NCBI RefSeq assembly: GCF_040802235.1
Contig: NC_133166.1
Location: forward strand, 116,450,991-116,514,990
Direction of reading: 5' to 3'
Source of the DNA: Manis javanica
Lineage: Eukaryota; Chordata; Mammalia; Pholidota; Manidae
DNA length: 64,000 bases
Below are positions 1-14,451 of the stretch, piece by piece; position 1 is the first letter of the stretch; every line of letters starts with the position of its first letter. The translations under genes and the position numbers were made by a program. Under the pieces are notes generated by a model. The model did no database searches. It saw nothing but the letters and a program-made list of their open reading frames with translations, and was not told the DNA's origin.

Positions 1-3262
<3,262 letters not shown>

Positions 3263-6200
3263 ATGTCCGAGAGACGAACGCGGTCCGGAGGGGCCGCCCA
3301 GCGCTCTGGTGAGGGGAGGGCGCGCGGGAGAATGGGGCCGAGCCACTTAAGGGACGCAGTCCCGTGAGGAAAGCCCTTCCCCCACCTCCCTAGGAGGCTC
3401 GCCCCCCCTCCCGCTCCAGGAAGGCGCCCCCAGAGGGCTTTTTGCCCCTCCCCTACAACTGTTTTCTCTTTACAGGGCCTGGGAGCCCATCTCCTAGGTC
3501 TCTGCGGAGGACCCAGCGGAAATCAGGCTCTGATCTCCCGGGCATCCTCCCCGAAACCTGGCCGAAGGTAAGCCCTGGCTTGCCCAGTTCCTGATCCGGA
3601 GGCCCCTAGACTAATGTAGAGCTCACGTCCACCCCTCTTCTCCAGGCACCCCATGCGGCTCCAGTCAGAAAGCCCATCGTCTTGAAGAAGATAGTAGCCC
3701 ATACTGTAGAGGTGAGGGTGAAGAGAGGGGTTGTGGGTGGGGAGCCAAAATTGGGACCCTGCTGTATGATCAGTAAGTGTTGTCTCCACAGATCCCATCT
3801 GACCACACGCCTCGAAGGAGCCCTAGGGTGAGTTCATTTTCATCTGTTTAGTTTAATGGAATCCATGACATACGTCAAAAATGCGCTTGAAGCACCTAAC
3901 CTGTCCACTATCATAGCTTAGCCCAGCCTACCTTAAACGTGCTCAGAGCACTTACATTAGCCTACAATTGGGGAAAATCATCAAACACAAAGCCTATTTT
4001 GTAATAAAGTGTAGAATAACTCATAATTTACTGAATATTGTACTCAAAGTGAAAAACAATGGTTGTGTGGGTAGAGAATAGTTGTAAGTATGTCTATCAG
4101 TTGTTTACCCTTGTGATTATATGGCTGACAGTTACTGCATCTCAAGGCTGCTGCCTTGCATCACACCATATCTTACTGCATATTGTTAGCCGGGGGAAAG
4201 ATCCAAATTCAAAATTTGAAGTATGGTTTCTACTGAATGTGTAGCACTTTTGCATCATCATTAAGTTAAAAAATCATAAGCTGAACCATCATTAAGTCAG
4301 GGACCATCTGTTTCTTGAAACAGTTTGCAAATCTGTGCCTGAACGTAGACTGAATGAGAAATACTAGCTGTCTTTAAGAGTTCATGGGGCTTACAGTCAA
4401 GTGGCAAGAAGGACAAATAACAAGTGTGGTGAGGAAAGTACTAGATGCGGGGAAGCACCTAAGCAGCCCAAGTGGCTCAGGGAATGTTTCACAGAAGAAG
4501 TGTTTAAAATGAGTCTTCTAAAGACAAGTAGAAGTGTTCTGGGCAAGAGAAGATATGTTTACAGAGACCTGGAGTCCATAAAGAAAACCATGAGCTTTGG
4601 GGAACGGCAGCCTGTTCGGCGTGTCTCTGGCAGACCTTGTCAGGAGAGGGGGCGCGCTGCGTCAGAGGAGGTCCTGATACGCTGTGAAAGCCACACGCAG
4701 GAGCTTGGGCCTCATCCTTGGCTCTGCGGGCAGCCTCTGGAGGGTCTCAAGCAAGGGAGTCACTGAGGCAAGCTTGAGTGTTTTAGGAAGACCCCTTTGG
4801 GTTTGGATGGAGAATGGGTTGGAGAAAACCTGCCAGGAGCCCCAAGACCAGGAATCCTAGAGTGAGATGGGCCTGAAGTCAGGTGATGATACAGTGATGA
4901 TGTTCCCCCCGGGCTCGCCACGTGACCATCCCATCGCACTGGACTCGCCTCCAAGACACCTTTTCCCAGCAGCCTTCCCTGACCACCCCTACCCTATCAC
5001 AGTCACATTTTCTGATACAGTTTTCCTTAGGCCTTATTAGTAGCTGAGAACATTTGTTTGGCTGTTGTCTGGAGGACAGAGACTTCTGCCTCTACCATTA
5101 TAGCACTCATTCTTGTTAGTTGAATGACAGATTCATGAGATATTGAGCAAAAAAGCTGCACAGACTTGGATGACTGCTTGGCCAGAGGCTGTGGAAGTAG
5201 TCAGGGTGACCCCTTTTTCAGATTCCTTTGTACTGAGACTCATACGGCAGATTCCCCCACACTTGTAGCCTAGAAAGTCTAGATAACTGAGGTAGTTCCA
5301 TTATACCACAAGAGTCATCAGATTTGTCTTGTTTCCACCTTGTCTTGGCTGCCAGAAAGTTTGGTGCCAAGTTTCGTGTACACTAATTCAATGAGTATTT
5401 ATTGAACACCTTCTACATGCAGGGCTGTGCTGAAGGTGCTGGGCATCAGCAAGGTTAACCAGATGAAGTCCCCTGATCTCATGAACCTCACATCTAGTTG
5501 GGGTGACAGTTGACCAGTGAGCAAGCCAAAATGAGACAGTGATGGTTGCTGTACAGGAAAGAGGTCACTGTATGTGACCGAGAGATGAACACGGACCGGA
5601 GGGTCTGTTCCTTTCCTACTACTCACTTCAACCACACTGGCCTTGTTCCTTGACCCTGACTGGCACACTTGCACGTCAGGACTTTGGCACCTCTGTTCCC
5701 TCTGCCTAAAACACTTTTCTTCCAGATAACTCACTCCCTCATCTTCAATTTGCAGCTCAAATGGCATCTCAGTGAGGCCTACATTGACCTTCATCTATTT
5801 AAAATTCCAAGTCACCCCCAATACTCTATCCTGTTTTGTTTTTACCCAAAGCACTTACTGCCTCTAACAGACTACATGATTTTCCCAATTTGTTATATGT
5901 GTCCCCTGCTAGAATGGAAGCTCCATGGAGAAAGGGACTTTATTCCCTGCTGTACTCCCAGTGCCTAGAACCATACAGTTGATCAAAGGAACTTATTGAT
6001 GGGATTGGCATTTTAAGAAAATCATCACCAGCTGTGTGACAGATGGACCACAGAGGGCAGGGTGGAAGCAGGCCGAGCAGTGAGGTTGCGGAGCTGGTCT
6101 AGATGACAGTGACATGTACTGGAGCTTGCATCAGTTAGAGGTGGCTAGATGCCAGTCACGTTTTGGAGACAGCTGGCAGCAGATGGTGTCAAGTTCTTGC

Positions 6201-7117
6201 ATGAAACAAGTGGACGCCAAGGCAATGATGGATTGTTCTTTCTTTCCCCTCCCCACGTCTGTCTGAGGCTCAGATCTGCTGCCTGAGCCATCATCTTTTT
6301 TCCTTTTAGAAGTGTCCTGTGGGTCTTTGTCCCCACCCTAAATCTCAGGCCTCTCTGGAAGTGATATAACTGAGTAACAGGGAAGCATTCTCTCTTCTGT
6401 CCTGGCACAGATTGCTTTTTTCTTGGAGAAGGAAAACAACCCTCCTGGCAAGGAGCCTCCTGGGGAAGACCTCTTCCAGACCTGTAGTATCCCTGTCCCT
6501 CCTACCCCCACTCCTGTGCTGGGCACCCTCAATGTTGAGTCCAACACCAGGGAGGGAGACCTGGACGCCAGAGACGTGGAAATGTCCAAGAAAGTCAGGC
6601 GGTCCTACAGTCGACTGGAGACCCTGGGCTCTGCTTCCACCTCCACCCCAGGTCGCCAGTCCTGCTTTGGCTCTGAGGGGCTGCTGGGGGCAGGGGACTT
6701 GGCTGGAGTCTCGCCTGTGATGTGTTCAAAGTTACCTGAGGCCCCCAAGGTCCCTGAGAAGACCTGGGCCCCAGACACGACTCTCCCTGGAATCTCCCCC
6801 CCAGTGGTGAAAGAGAAACGAAAGAAGAAGAAGGTGCCGGAGATCCTGGTGAGTGAAGGGCAGGGTCCTTCCTCTGCCATCATGCCAGGCACACTGGGAG
6901 ACATGGGACCCATGCTAGGCCAGGGCTCAGCTCCAGCTGTTGCTGGGGAAAGGCAGCACCTGCGGGGTATGGGTAGAGATGCTGCAGCCAACATGCCCCT
7001 TCCCCACTCACTTGCCATTCATTTCTCTTCCCCCAGAAATCAGAGCTGGATCAGTGGGCTGCGGCCATGAATGCAGAGTTCGAAGCTGCTGAGCAGTTTG
7101 ATCTCCTGGTTGAATGA
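3263..7117 (+). CDS. CDCA5: CDCA5 / sororin, cohesin stabiliser
   Basis: Nuclear protein that protects acetylated cohesin from WAPL after replication and is destroyed by APC/C-Cdh1. Six coding exons: 3263-3308, 3476-3567, 3646-3711, 3792-3827, 6411-6848 and 7037-7117. They give 252 aa, the same length as human sororin. The start MSERRTRSGGAA matches human MSGRRTRSGG. The KEN degron is at residues 87-89, the YSR motif at 146-148, the STP (CDK1/PLK1) site at 158-160, and the C-terminal sororin domain (WAAAMNAEFEAAEQFDLL) is intact. The PDS5-binding FGF motif expected at 166-168 reads FGS. Intron 4 (3828-6410) is long and holds Tigger and L2 copies. The gene shares a CpG promoter with ZFPL1. Identification is certain; the FGS change may or may not matter. 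Confidence 0.97.
3835..4310 (+). mobile_element. TcMar-Tigger-family DNA transposon fragment
   Basis: Non-autonomous Tigger-like text in CDCA5 intron 4: 'catagcttagcccagcctac', 'cactttaagtgc'-type repeats and a terminal 'accatcattaagtcagggac' motif. No transposase frame remains. Old and diverged; subfamily not assigned. Confidence 0.65.
4380..4900 (-). repeat. L2 LINE fragment, antisense (internal region)
   Basis: Shows the degenerate antisense L2 phrases: a GCTTACAGTC start, 'gaggaaagtactagatgcgg', and near the end 'ggtctcaagcaagggagtca'. Diverged; boundaries approximate. Lies in CDCA5 intron 4. Confidence 0.5.
5385..6005. repeat. Two L2 LINE pieces, antisense then sense
   Basis: At 5385-5540 'atttattgaacaccttctac' and a 'ctcatgaacctcacatctag' stretch mark an antisense L2 3' end. 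At 5640-6005 a sense L2 follows, with 'ctagaatggaagctccatgg' and 'gtactcccagtgcctagaac'. Their head-to-head arrangement reflects two separate insertions. Confidence 0.7.
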
Positions 7118-7910
7118 GATGCATTGGGGTACACCCGGCCAGGCTCTTCCCTGTCCCCTGTACATAGCGCATTCTACCTGTGGAGAAGACACTTGGGGTC
7201 CCTCCCCTGGCCTCATTACCTGTGCATGTCCTGTTGCCACACGTGCGGCCTGTCCTTTGATGGCCTGTGTCATAGCAGCAGCCACCTCACCTCAGGAGAG
7301 GGGTCCCACCTGGCCGGGCCACACGATGGTGTCCTGTCTGTAGTCAGTGACCCATCATCTTGTCCTCCCTGCCTCCCAGAGGATCGCAGCCAGAGGAGGT
7401 TAAAGGGCTGGCTGAGGGTGCCACGGGCCATGGCTGGCTGCTGGCTGTCCCCGCTGTGTTGCCTTCTTTTGGCTTGGTTCCCAGTCACAAACCCATCTAC
7501 CTAAACAGGCTTGGGTTTCCTCTTAGATCCTGTGCATGGTCCAGGTGAGAACTGGTAGATTTGGGACAGTACTCTCTGTGAGGAAGAAGCTGGACACTCC
7601 GCCTCTGGAGTCTTACGTTTTGAAGGAGGGTACGAGGCCTTGGTTGGGTCTCAGACCATTAGTGTGTGCTACGTAGAATTCTGCTTTATAGTTCTGTGTT
7701 CTGATGTTGAGAGGTTTGGTTAATACCAGGCTGACCGCAGTGGCTGCTTGGGACAAAGAGGGTGCATTTCCAGGTGTGGCCGCTAGGTGCCCAGATTCCA
7801 GGCACCATTGAACCTGAGTCTTGGGGCATCGACTGTACACCTTGCCCAGAGCTGGGAAGGGTCCTCTAGTAGGAGGCAACCCCTCTTACACTCACACCCA
7901 TTTCCTAGAA

Positions 7911-7916
7911 AATAAA
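7911..7916 (+). terminator. CDCA5 poly(A) signal
   Basis: AATAAA about 795 bp after the CDCA5 stop codon, followed by GT-rich sequence (GTGCACAGGGTCTG). It implies a 3' UTR of roughly 0.8 kb. Confidence 0.75.
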
Positions 7917-7929
7917 GTGCACAGGGTCT

Positions 7930-9635
7930 GCTCTGCTCTAGAAGAAAAACAGGAATTGTCCTAGTTCCAGGAAGCTTTTCTCACTTGCCAGGAAGGGGCA
8001 GGGTCGGGAGCGGTTTTGCCTTTTAGCTCCCTTAGTGTGCTCCTGTGAGGGAGCTGCTGGGAGTCGGCCTGGGCAGAGGGGATGTCATCCCATTGTCTCC
8101 AGGGAACCCTCCTCCCCAGCCTGCTGCTCTTTTCTCACTGCTGGTAAAAGGGGTGCTTTCACGACTCCTGCCATACCTTAGGCTGTTGCACCTTTTCACA
8201 TTTACAAGTTCGGGGAAGTAGAGGCTGAGAGGAGCATGGGGGTGCCAGTGGATAGCAGAGCACCAGGGAAGAGGGCTGCTTCCTTGGTTGGGGTCTTGAT
8301 GAAACCCTTTGCAAGGCCTGGGAATCCCAGGCTACCTCTTTGATGCTTCGTGCACTGGCAGATCCTGCAAGCAAACCCCCTTGCCAGGGCGGCCCAGACA
8401 CCTCTGCACTGGACTTCACCTGCACCATTCTTGTCTTTACTGGCTGGTGGGAAGTGTCTTAGTTCTGCAGAGTCAGGAGTAACTAGATGATATTGAGTTG
8501 ATGTCACTGCAAACTTCTCTCTGTCCCTGAAAAACTAAGAATGTGGAATTTAAGGGAAAATTGGGGGTTCTTTTTCAAATTAAAATTTTTTTTGATTATA
8601 GAGTTTCTGCTTGTTCCTGGACTGTTTCTTCCATGGACTCAAAGGCAGAGCTGAGGGTGTGAGGCATGTAAAGCCAGGAAGCCAGGCCTCCTTTGGTCTG
8701 TCACTAGGACTGTCCCTTTGGACAGGAGCTGCTGGCCAGCCTCCAGTGGCCCTATGGTAGATACAGCCTTGCACCCATGTCTGTTTTTTCTGTCCAAGTG
8801 CCCACACCCACATCTTCAAGGCAGAGCTTGCCTGGAAAGGCCTCAGGGAGTCCCAGGCTCTCTTGTCCCAGGAGGAAAGGCCGGGTCTTGGCTGAAGCTG
8901 CGGAGTGTTTCAGCAGCTGTGCGTGGTGCCAACACACACCCGCCAGTCCAGCCCTTGTTCCCCTGCCCGCCTTCTTGTCAGGCTCCTGTGACCAGGAGCT
9001 CCTCACACCAGCCTGGCTGGGCCCCTCTACAGCACTGGGTGCAGAGCCCCCTGGGGAGCTGGTCAAAGGAGCAGAGTGCTGGGGATCCTTCCCCTTGGTC
9101 TGAGGAGGCTCAGGGACCCCATGTAGATGGCACACATTCGTCTCCCTTCATCTCATTCTTACACTTGTCCTGGCTTCCCGGTCCTTGTGTCAGAACAAGT
9201 CAAAGCTTTTAAATTCTTAAATTCTTCACACGGACTCCCCAAACCCCCCTCCTTCCATCTCCCCCGACCCAGAGGAGAGTGTTACCCGCTACAAGGCCAA
9301 ACTTTCCACTTCGGCTTCTGATCCGGTTTTCTCATCTCTGAGACCTTGCTTCTCTTTGCTACCCATCTTAAACAGTGTTCATTTTATTGTTTAAAAAACA
9401 ACCAAAAAAGTCTTAACCAGCATGTTTTTAGCTATTACCAATACTCCTCTGAGGGTTAAGCTCCTTGAAGAATGTTCCAAAGTTGTGTCCTGCTTCTGTC
9501 CCATTTACTCCGGGTTCCCACGTCACTCCATTTACTGCCCTGGCAGAAGTAACCGGTGATCCCCCTAGTGCCTGAGCTGCAGACTCGGGCCTCTGCAGTC
9601 TAGGCTGAGAGCACCCCTTGGGCCATGACACTGCT
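7930..9635. other. Intergenic, no feature recognised
   Basis: Moderately GC-rich sequence downstream of CDCA5. Open frames here show no family similarity and no paired splice sites. A short A/T run at 8575-8600 is the only low-complexity patch. Confidence 0.5.
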
Positions 9636-9639
9636 GGCC

Positions 9640-10100
9640 CCTCTCAGCTTTCCCTGAAATGTCAGGACACCCAGGTTCAGTCCTGGACCCTATTCCCAAT
9701 CTGCTTGCTCTCCAGAAAACCTCAGGCCCTTTGGGCCACCTCCTTGCTCAAGCTTTGCCAGTCTTTACCTCCAATCACATCTCTCCTGGGTTTCAAACCA
9801 GAATCTTAAACCGTCTTCTAGAACTTTATCTTGACTTAGAAGTCATGTCAAACTCAGCTCACCCACCAGCTCGCCTCTCCTCGTGCTCTCCCTGCCCTTA
9901 GCATTGCCACCAGCTGACCTAGTCTCACAGCAAGAAACCTTGGGGTCATTTGCAGCTCTACTCCCCCCTTCCCCGTCAGCCCCAGCCTCTGCCACATCCC
10001 TCTGTCCCACTGGACAGTTGCACTGGCCTTTTAGCTGGTCTCCCTTTCATCTCGCCTCCTCAGACTGTCCACACTGTGGCCGGAATGAGTTTCCCAGGAG
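9640..10100 (+). repeat. L2 LINE fragment, sense
   Basis: C/T-rich degenerate L2 coding region with phrases such as 'ctcctgggtttcaaaccaga', 'cttggggtcatttgcagctc' and 'tcagactgtccacactgtgg'. Heavily diverged. Confidence 0.55.
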
Positions 10101-10134
10101 AAAATAGATCGTGCTTGTACCTTGCATACAACTC

Positions 10135-10570
10135 TTTGATGCAATTCCACTTCCAGGTATAATACCCCAAAGAATTGAAAACATATCCCAAGAGGTATTT
10201 ATATACCCATGTTCAGACATTGCTCACAGTAGCCAAAAGGTGGAAACAACACAAATGTCTGTTGAGGGATGGTGGATAAACAAAATGCAGTGCATATGAT
10301 GGAATGTTATTCAGCCTTCAAAGGAATAAAATTCCGGCACTTGCTACAGCACGGACGAGCCTTTAAAGCAGGTTAAGTGAAATGAGCCAGACACAAAAGG
10401 ACAAGTTCTGTGAGATCCAACTTGCCTGAGAGACCTGGAGTAATCAATTCATAGAGGGGCCCTGCTGGTGGCTTGGGGTGCAGGGCTCGGGGAGGTAGTG
10501 TGTCATGGGGACAGGGTTTGTGGGAAGATGAGAATGTACTGAAGATGGGTAGTCATGATGGTTGCTGTAA
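10135..10570 (+). repeat. L1M LINE fragment (ORF2 end and 3' UTR)
   Basis: The L1 phrases 'caattccacttccaggtata', 'cacaaatgtctgttgaggga' and 'gatggaatgttattcagcct' are all present in order, then the 3' UTR-like 'tgaagatgggtagtcatgat'. An old copy with no open frame. Confidence 0.85.
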
Positions 10571-10574
10571 GTCC

Positions 10575-10900
10575 AGGAACAGAAAGTCCCAGGGCAAAAC
10601 ACCTCTAGAAACTGAAATCAGTCAAAGGGAGAAATAGTTTAAAATCCGTTTATTGCTTACAAACTGCAGTCCGGCACATCTCTCTCCTCAAGCAACAGCA
10701 AAACCAGCCCTCCCCCTCCCCTCTCAGGTACAGATAAGCCCTCCTTGCCCAGGTAATTATATGGAATTGAACCTGTCTCCACCCCTGAGGAATGATGCAA
10801 ATACACTAAAGCCAAACTTTTTCCACCTCTGAACGTCTGTTGATACGCAGATGTACTAAAGCCAGGTGAGATATTCTGGAAATGTTAGAATTTTACCCAC
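10575..10900 (-). mobile_element. LTR fragment (endogenous retrovirus fossil)
   Basis: Shares long stretches with 48215-48510, for example 'cagtcaaagggagaaatag' and 'cagataagccctc', and carries the reverse complement of AATAAA-type sequence (CCGTTTATTGC), so the element reads leftwards. It is a solitary, worn fragment with no internal region. Family name not assigned. Confidence 0.55.
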
Positions 10901-11121
10901 ATCTTAAACTTTTTGCTCAAATTAGCCAGCATTATTTCTTCTCTGCTGTCCAGATCCCTGCTGCTTCGGGGGCATCCAGACTCCTTAGCAGGGCTTATAA
11001 GGACTTAAGGGCTGAGGCCAGGGGCCACATGTCCAGTCTGAAGGCCGACAGAACCACTCTAGGCCGTAGGCTGCCACAAGGCCCATGCCAGACCTTTGCC
11101 AGGCTGCTCTCTGCCTCACAG

Positions 11122-11811
11122 TGATGCCGGGGTTCTTGTTTGCGGAGCCGAAGAATGAGCTTTACAAACAGTCAAGGTAGGAGAGCAAGGTACAGGCTTT
11201 TATTTAGAGATACAGTGAAAGGACAGAGCTCCCGGCTCACGCCAGGAGGGGACAAGAGAGTCCGTGGTGGTGCGTTGTCTAGGGGGTTTTATAGGCAGTT
11301 GAGGATTTTTCGAGAACATCAAAATACTTAGGGGAGGGGCTTGTTAAGTGGTCCCTGAATATTAAAAATTAACTGTAAGGAATTTCCTGCCTTGATTTCT
11401 CTCCGGGACACCAGCGCCTTGGTCCGGGAGGACATCAAAGGACTGCCTGCCCAGCCCCCAAGGTGGGCCGAGGTATTATCTACTTGCTAAAGAATCTTGC
11501 CTCTTGAACTTTCCGGGTATTAAAATGCAATCTTATCTTTGAGATGGAATTCTTCCTGCCTTTTACCATGCCGTCTGCAGCTGGGTCTGCAGCTAAGTTA
11601 GTTGCTCAGTTTGCAAAATCACCTCGTCAGATTTGAAGGAGGAAAGACAGCACCTAGGCCTGGGCCTTTTAGCATGCTAAAGTGAATCTTACACATGGTT
11701 ACAAATGGTTAGCATAATAAAACATGTGCTACTCTTCTTTATCTGGGGAACATTAACTGATCTCACTGAAGAATGATTCTAGAGCTCAATGTTTAACATA
11801 GAGTTTTAGCA
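11122..11811 (-). mobile_element. Solo LTR of an endogenous retrovirus, near full length
   Basis: Read leftwards it begins TGCTAAAAC and ends CCCCGGCATCA. Along the way are a TATAAAA box (reverse complement of TTTTATA near 11288) and an AATAAA signal (reverse complement near 11197), spaced as in the U3-R-U5 of a class I-type LTR. It shares blocks with the LTR pair at 45.2-47.0 kb (the 'gggccttttagca' and 'tttatctgggga' phrases), so it belongs to a related family. No internal region is next to it and no clear target duplication is seen. Confidence 0.65.
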
Positions 11812-12236
11812 GGGGGGGGTTTCCTTGCATGTAGTTACATTGCTCTGACTGCAGATATCCTGCCCTGCCCCCTCCAGAGGCCCTCACCCTACTCTGACTA
11901 CATCCACGGTCCCTGTCTCACGAGGACAGATTGGGATGGTGTCAGGGAGTGGCTCCTAGCTGGTCTGAGCAGAGGCTTATTAAGGAGAGTGGAATATGAG
12001 GTGGATTAGAGACGAGTGTCCACAACGGAGGCTCCTGAGTGCGGCACTGCTTCTCCCATGTCCAACTGACCAGTGATTTCTACACCAACAATGCAGGGAT
12101 TCTCCAGTTCTTTAAAAGCTTCTCTAGGATTCCTTTAAACAGTGCCATCTCCACCTCCTTTCTCCTCAGCCCCCACCTAGTTTGCAGTGATTCAGTCTGT
12201 AAAATGTTGTTAGCATGTAGCATTGGTGGGGCTGCC

Positions 12237-12424
12237 AGATAAAATACAGGACAGGACAGACACTCAGTGAAATTTGAATTTCAGATAAACAATGAATCAT
12301 TTCTTAATGTATATCTCAAACATTGCCCAGAATACACTTATACTTTTTAAAGTATTTTGTTTTTCATCTGAAACTCAGATTTCACTGGGTGTCCTGTATT
12401 TTATTTGCTGAATCCGGTAACTCT
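12237..12424. mobile_element. Palindromic non-autonomous DNA element
   Basis: The two halves are near reverse complements: 'agataaaatacaggac' and 'gaaatttgaatttcagataa' on the left, 'catctgaaactcagatttca' and 'gtcctgtattttatttgct' on the right. No coding capacity. This is a known kind of mammal-wide hairpin repeat; I do not assign the family. It lies about 200 bp upstream of the unrecognised gene. Confidence 0.6.
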
Positions 12425-12617
12425 AACTTTGAGGGATCTGGTTTGCTGGATGGAAGCTGGTGGTGGAGGCTGAGGCAGGCTAGAGGCTGTCCCAAGGAAA
12501 CCAGAGGACACTGGGGAGGGGAGGCCAGCAGAATGGCGATGTGGCTCACCAACCGGGCTTCTGTCTCTCTCAGTCTCCCAGGGGCAGAGAGAGAGCTCAC
12601 ACTCTCCGTCCATCGAG

Positions 12618-14451
12618 ATGCTGCAGCCTGTGGAGGAGCAGAAGCTAGAAGACCCTCAGGTCTCTGGGGAGCCCGGCATGAAGGTGACAGGAAGCACCGG
12701 CACCTCCCACAGCAGCAGGCAGGGATGGCAGGAGGGTGGGAGGAATTCTTTCCCCACCCCAGGGAGATCTGAATGCTCAGCCTTGGCTCCCACCATCCTG
12801 CTGTAGGGCGTGGGGGGACCCCGACTCCTGGGCTGCCAGCCTCACACCACTTCTCTCACCATGGCATTTTCTCTGCCAAAGCCGCCTTCTTCCGAGCAAA
12901 AGCTGGACCTGCAGCCAGAGCCCACCGTCACCTTCTTGTTTACTCTCCTAAGCACGGAGGAGCCCACTGAGCCCAAAGACCCAGAAGAGTAAGGCTGTGT
13001 GGGTGCAGGAAGGGGTGGGGGCAGGGGGCACTTCTTCCCTCATTAACATTCAGACCTGGGCCGGGGGCGGGCAGCAGAGGCCCATTCAGGACTGAAAGAG
13101 CCAGGCTGGGCAGCCCCGTCCCCCATCCCAGCCTCTAGACCCCCTGATCCACCTCTCACTGCACACCCCAGGGACTTAGAGCTACAGGAGGGCGGGTCCC
13201 TGGATAAGGAAGACTGGGGGTCCCGGCGGACCTCCGAGGAGATCAGCCACTTGCTGAATGATTGCATGAGGTGAGCCAGGCTAGCGGGTGGGGGCAGGCG
13301 GGGTGACAGGGCTTTCCCTTGAGGACCTCAGGCCTGGGCTGGATGGCGGGGGTTTGCACGTTCACTTGCCCCTCTTCCTGCCTCTCACTGTTCCACTCCG
13401 ATGTCCTCGCTGGCCTCCCAAGCATCAGCATCCTCGTACATGAGCTGGACCGCACACCTGGTTGCTTAGCAGTCTATAGGTCCCTGTAAGGAACCTCCAC
13501 CTTTCATCATCCGAGCCTTGAGTCAGTTGTCTGTGGGGCGGGGGTCTGCTTCCTGGGTGTCAGGCTCTGGAGCTTGGGTCTGCGTAATCCCATGGCCGCT
13601 TGCCTATCTGTAGTGGTGCCTGGAGACAGAGGTCTTGGGGTGGTGGGGGTACTGAGACACTGTCCCGCAGGGCTGCACTGGCTCCCACAGCCACGGATCT
13701 GAGTGGTCAGAGCTTTCCTTCATGAGCCGCTGACTCAGAGCACTCAGGCAGGGCTAGTTCCACACCACGGGGGCCACAGAGTCCTGCCACAGCCTCCACT
13801 GCAGTCCAGCGGGGCAGTGGTGGCTAGCCTTAAGCTGCCTGGGAGGATTTCCAGTGTGTCATGAAGCAGCCTGTGCTTCCCTTGCTAAAGAAGAGGAAAA
13901 GCATCTCTGTCTGTGGCCACTGCTGCGAGTCACTGGGGAAGAATAATTTGCTTCCTGCCTGTGGCTTTGCCAGGACAAGACGTGGTGAAACCCTGGTCCC
14001 TGGTGGCCATGCCAGGTCAGCCAGTTCATGCAGGAGGAGGATAGGGCTACCTGGGACAAAGGCCTGGGGGCTGAGCGTGTTCTCTCTGTCAACCCTAGGC
14101 TTCGAGAGTCACTGAGCATTACCCAAGCAGACAATCTGACCCTGGGGAAGAGGCTGCAAAACCTGGTGAGGATCCCCTTCCTTTGTTGTGTGTTCTTCCT
14201 GCCTCCCAGCTCAGCTCCCATGCAAGGGAGCCTCAGGCAGAGCTGCCAGAGGCTGGCTGCCCACTTCTGGCCACTGCAACCCTTTGTTCCTGCACAACTT
14301 GTTCCACAAGATCTTGAAGAAGAAAGGAAAGACCATCCAGAAGGAAGTGAAGGCCATCCAGGAGGGAGGCCTGTCCATCCAGAAGGAAACCGTCCAGGAG
14401 GGAGGCCGGTCCATCCAGGAGGGAGGCCGGTCCATCCAGGAGGAAGCCTAA
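12618..14451 (+). CDS. Unrecognised five-exon gene (predicted 216 aa)
   Basis: I do not recognise this protein. Five exons with GT-AG junctions keep one frame: 12618-12683, 12807-12988, 13172-13270, 14099-14165 and 14215-14451 (stop TAA). Exon phases (0, 2, 2, 0) agree at every junction, which is unlikely by chance. The start is the first ATG of exon 1 (MLQPVEEQKLEDPQ). Residues 60-110 are acidic and Pro/Glu-rich, then comes a helical, coiled-coil-like stretch (TSEEISHLLNDCMRLRESL, then ADNLTLGKRLQ), a basic patch (KILKKKGKTIQKE), and a repeat-built C-terminus with IQEGGRS units. No signal peptide or membrane segment. An alternative acceptor at 14310 would drop residues 139-170. No poly(A) signal or CpG promoter was found. 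It could be a small coiled-coil gene of restricted expression or a decaying gene. Confidence 0.5.
14335..14448 (+). repeat. In-frame 21-bp tandem repeat in the unrecognised gene
   Basis: Successive units encode IQKEVKA, IQEGGLS, IQKET, VQEGGRS, IQEGGRS and IQEEA. Most units are 21 bp; two are 15 bp, and every length is a multiple of three. The last full units are nearly identical at DNA level (ATCCAGGAGGGAGGCCGGTC), which points to recent unit duplication. Confidence 0.85.

Noticed and set aside
14335-14448. Regular repeats considered as a CRISPR-like array
   Set aside because: Units are contiguous with no spacers, in frame inside a predicted exon of a mammalian genome.
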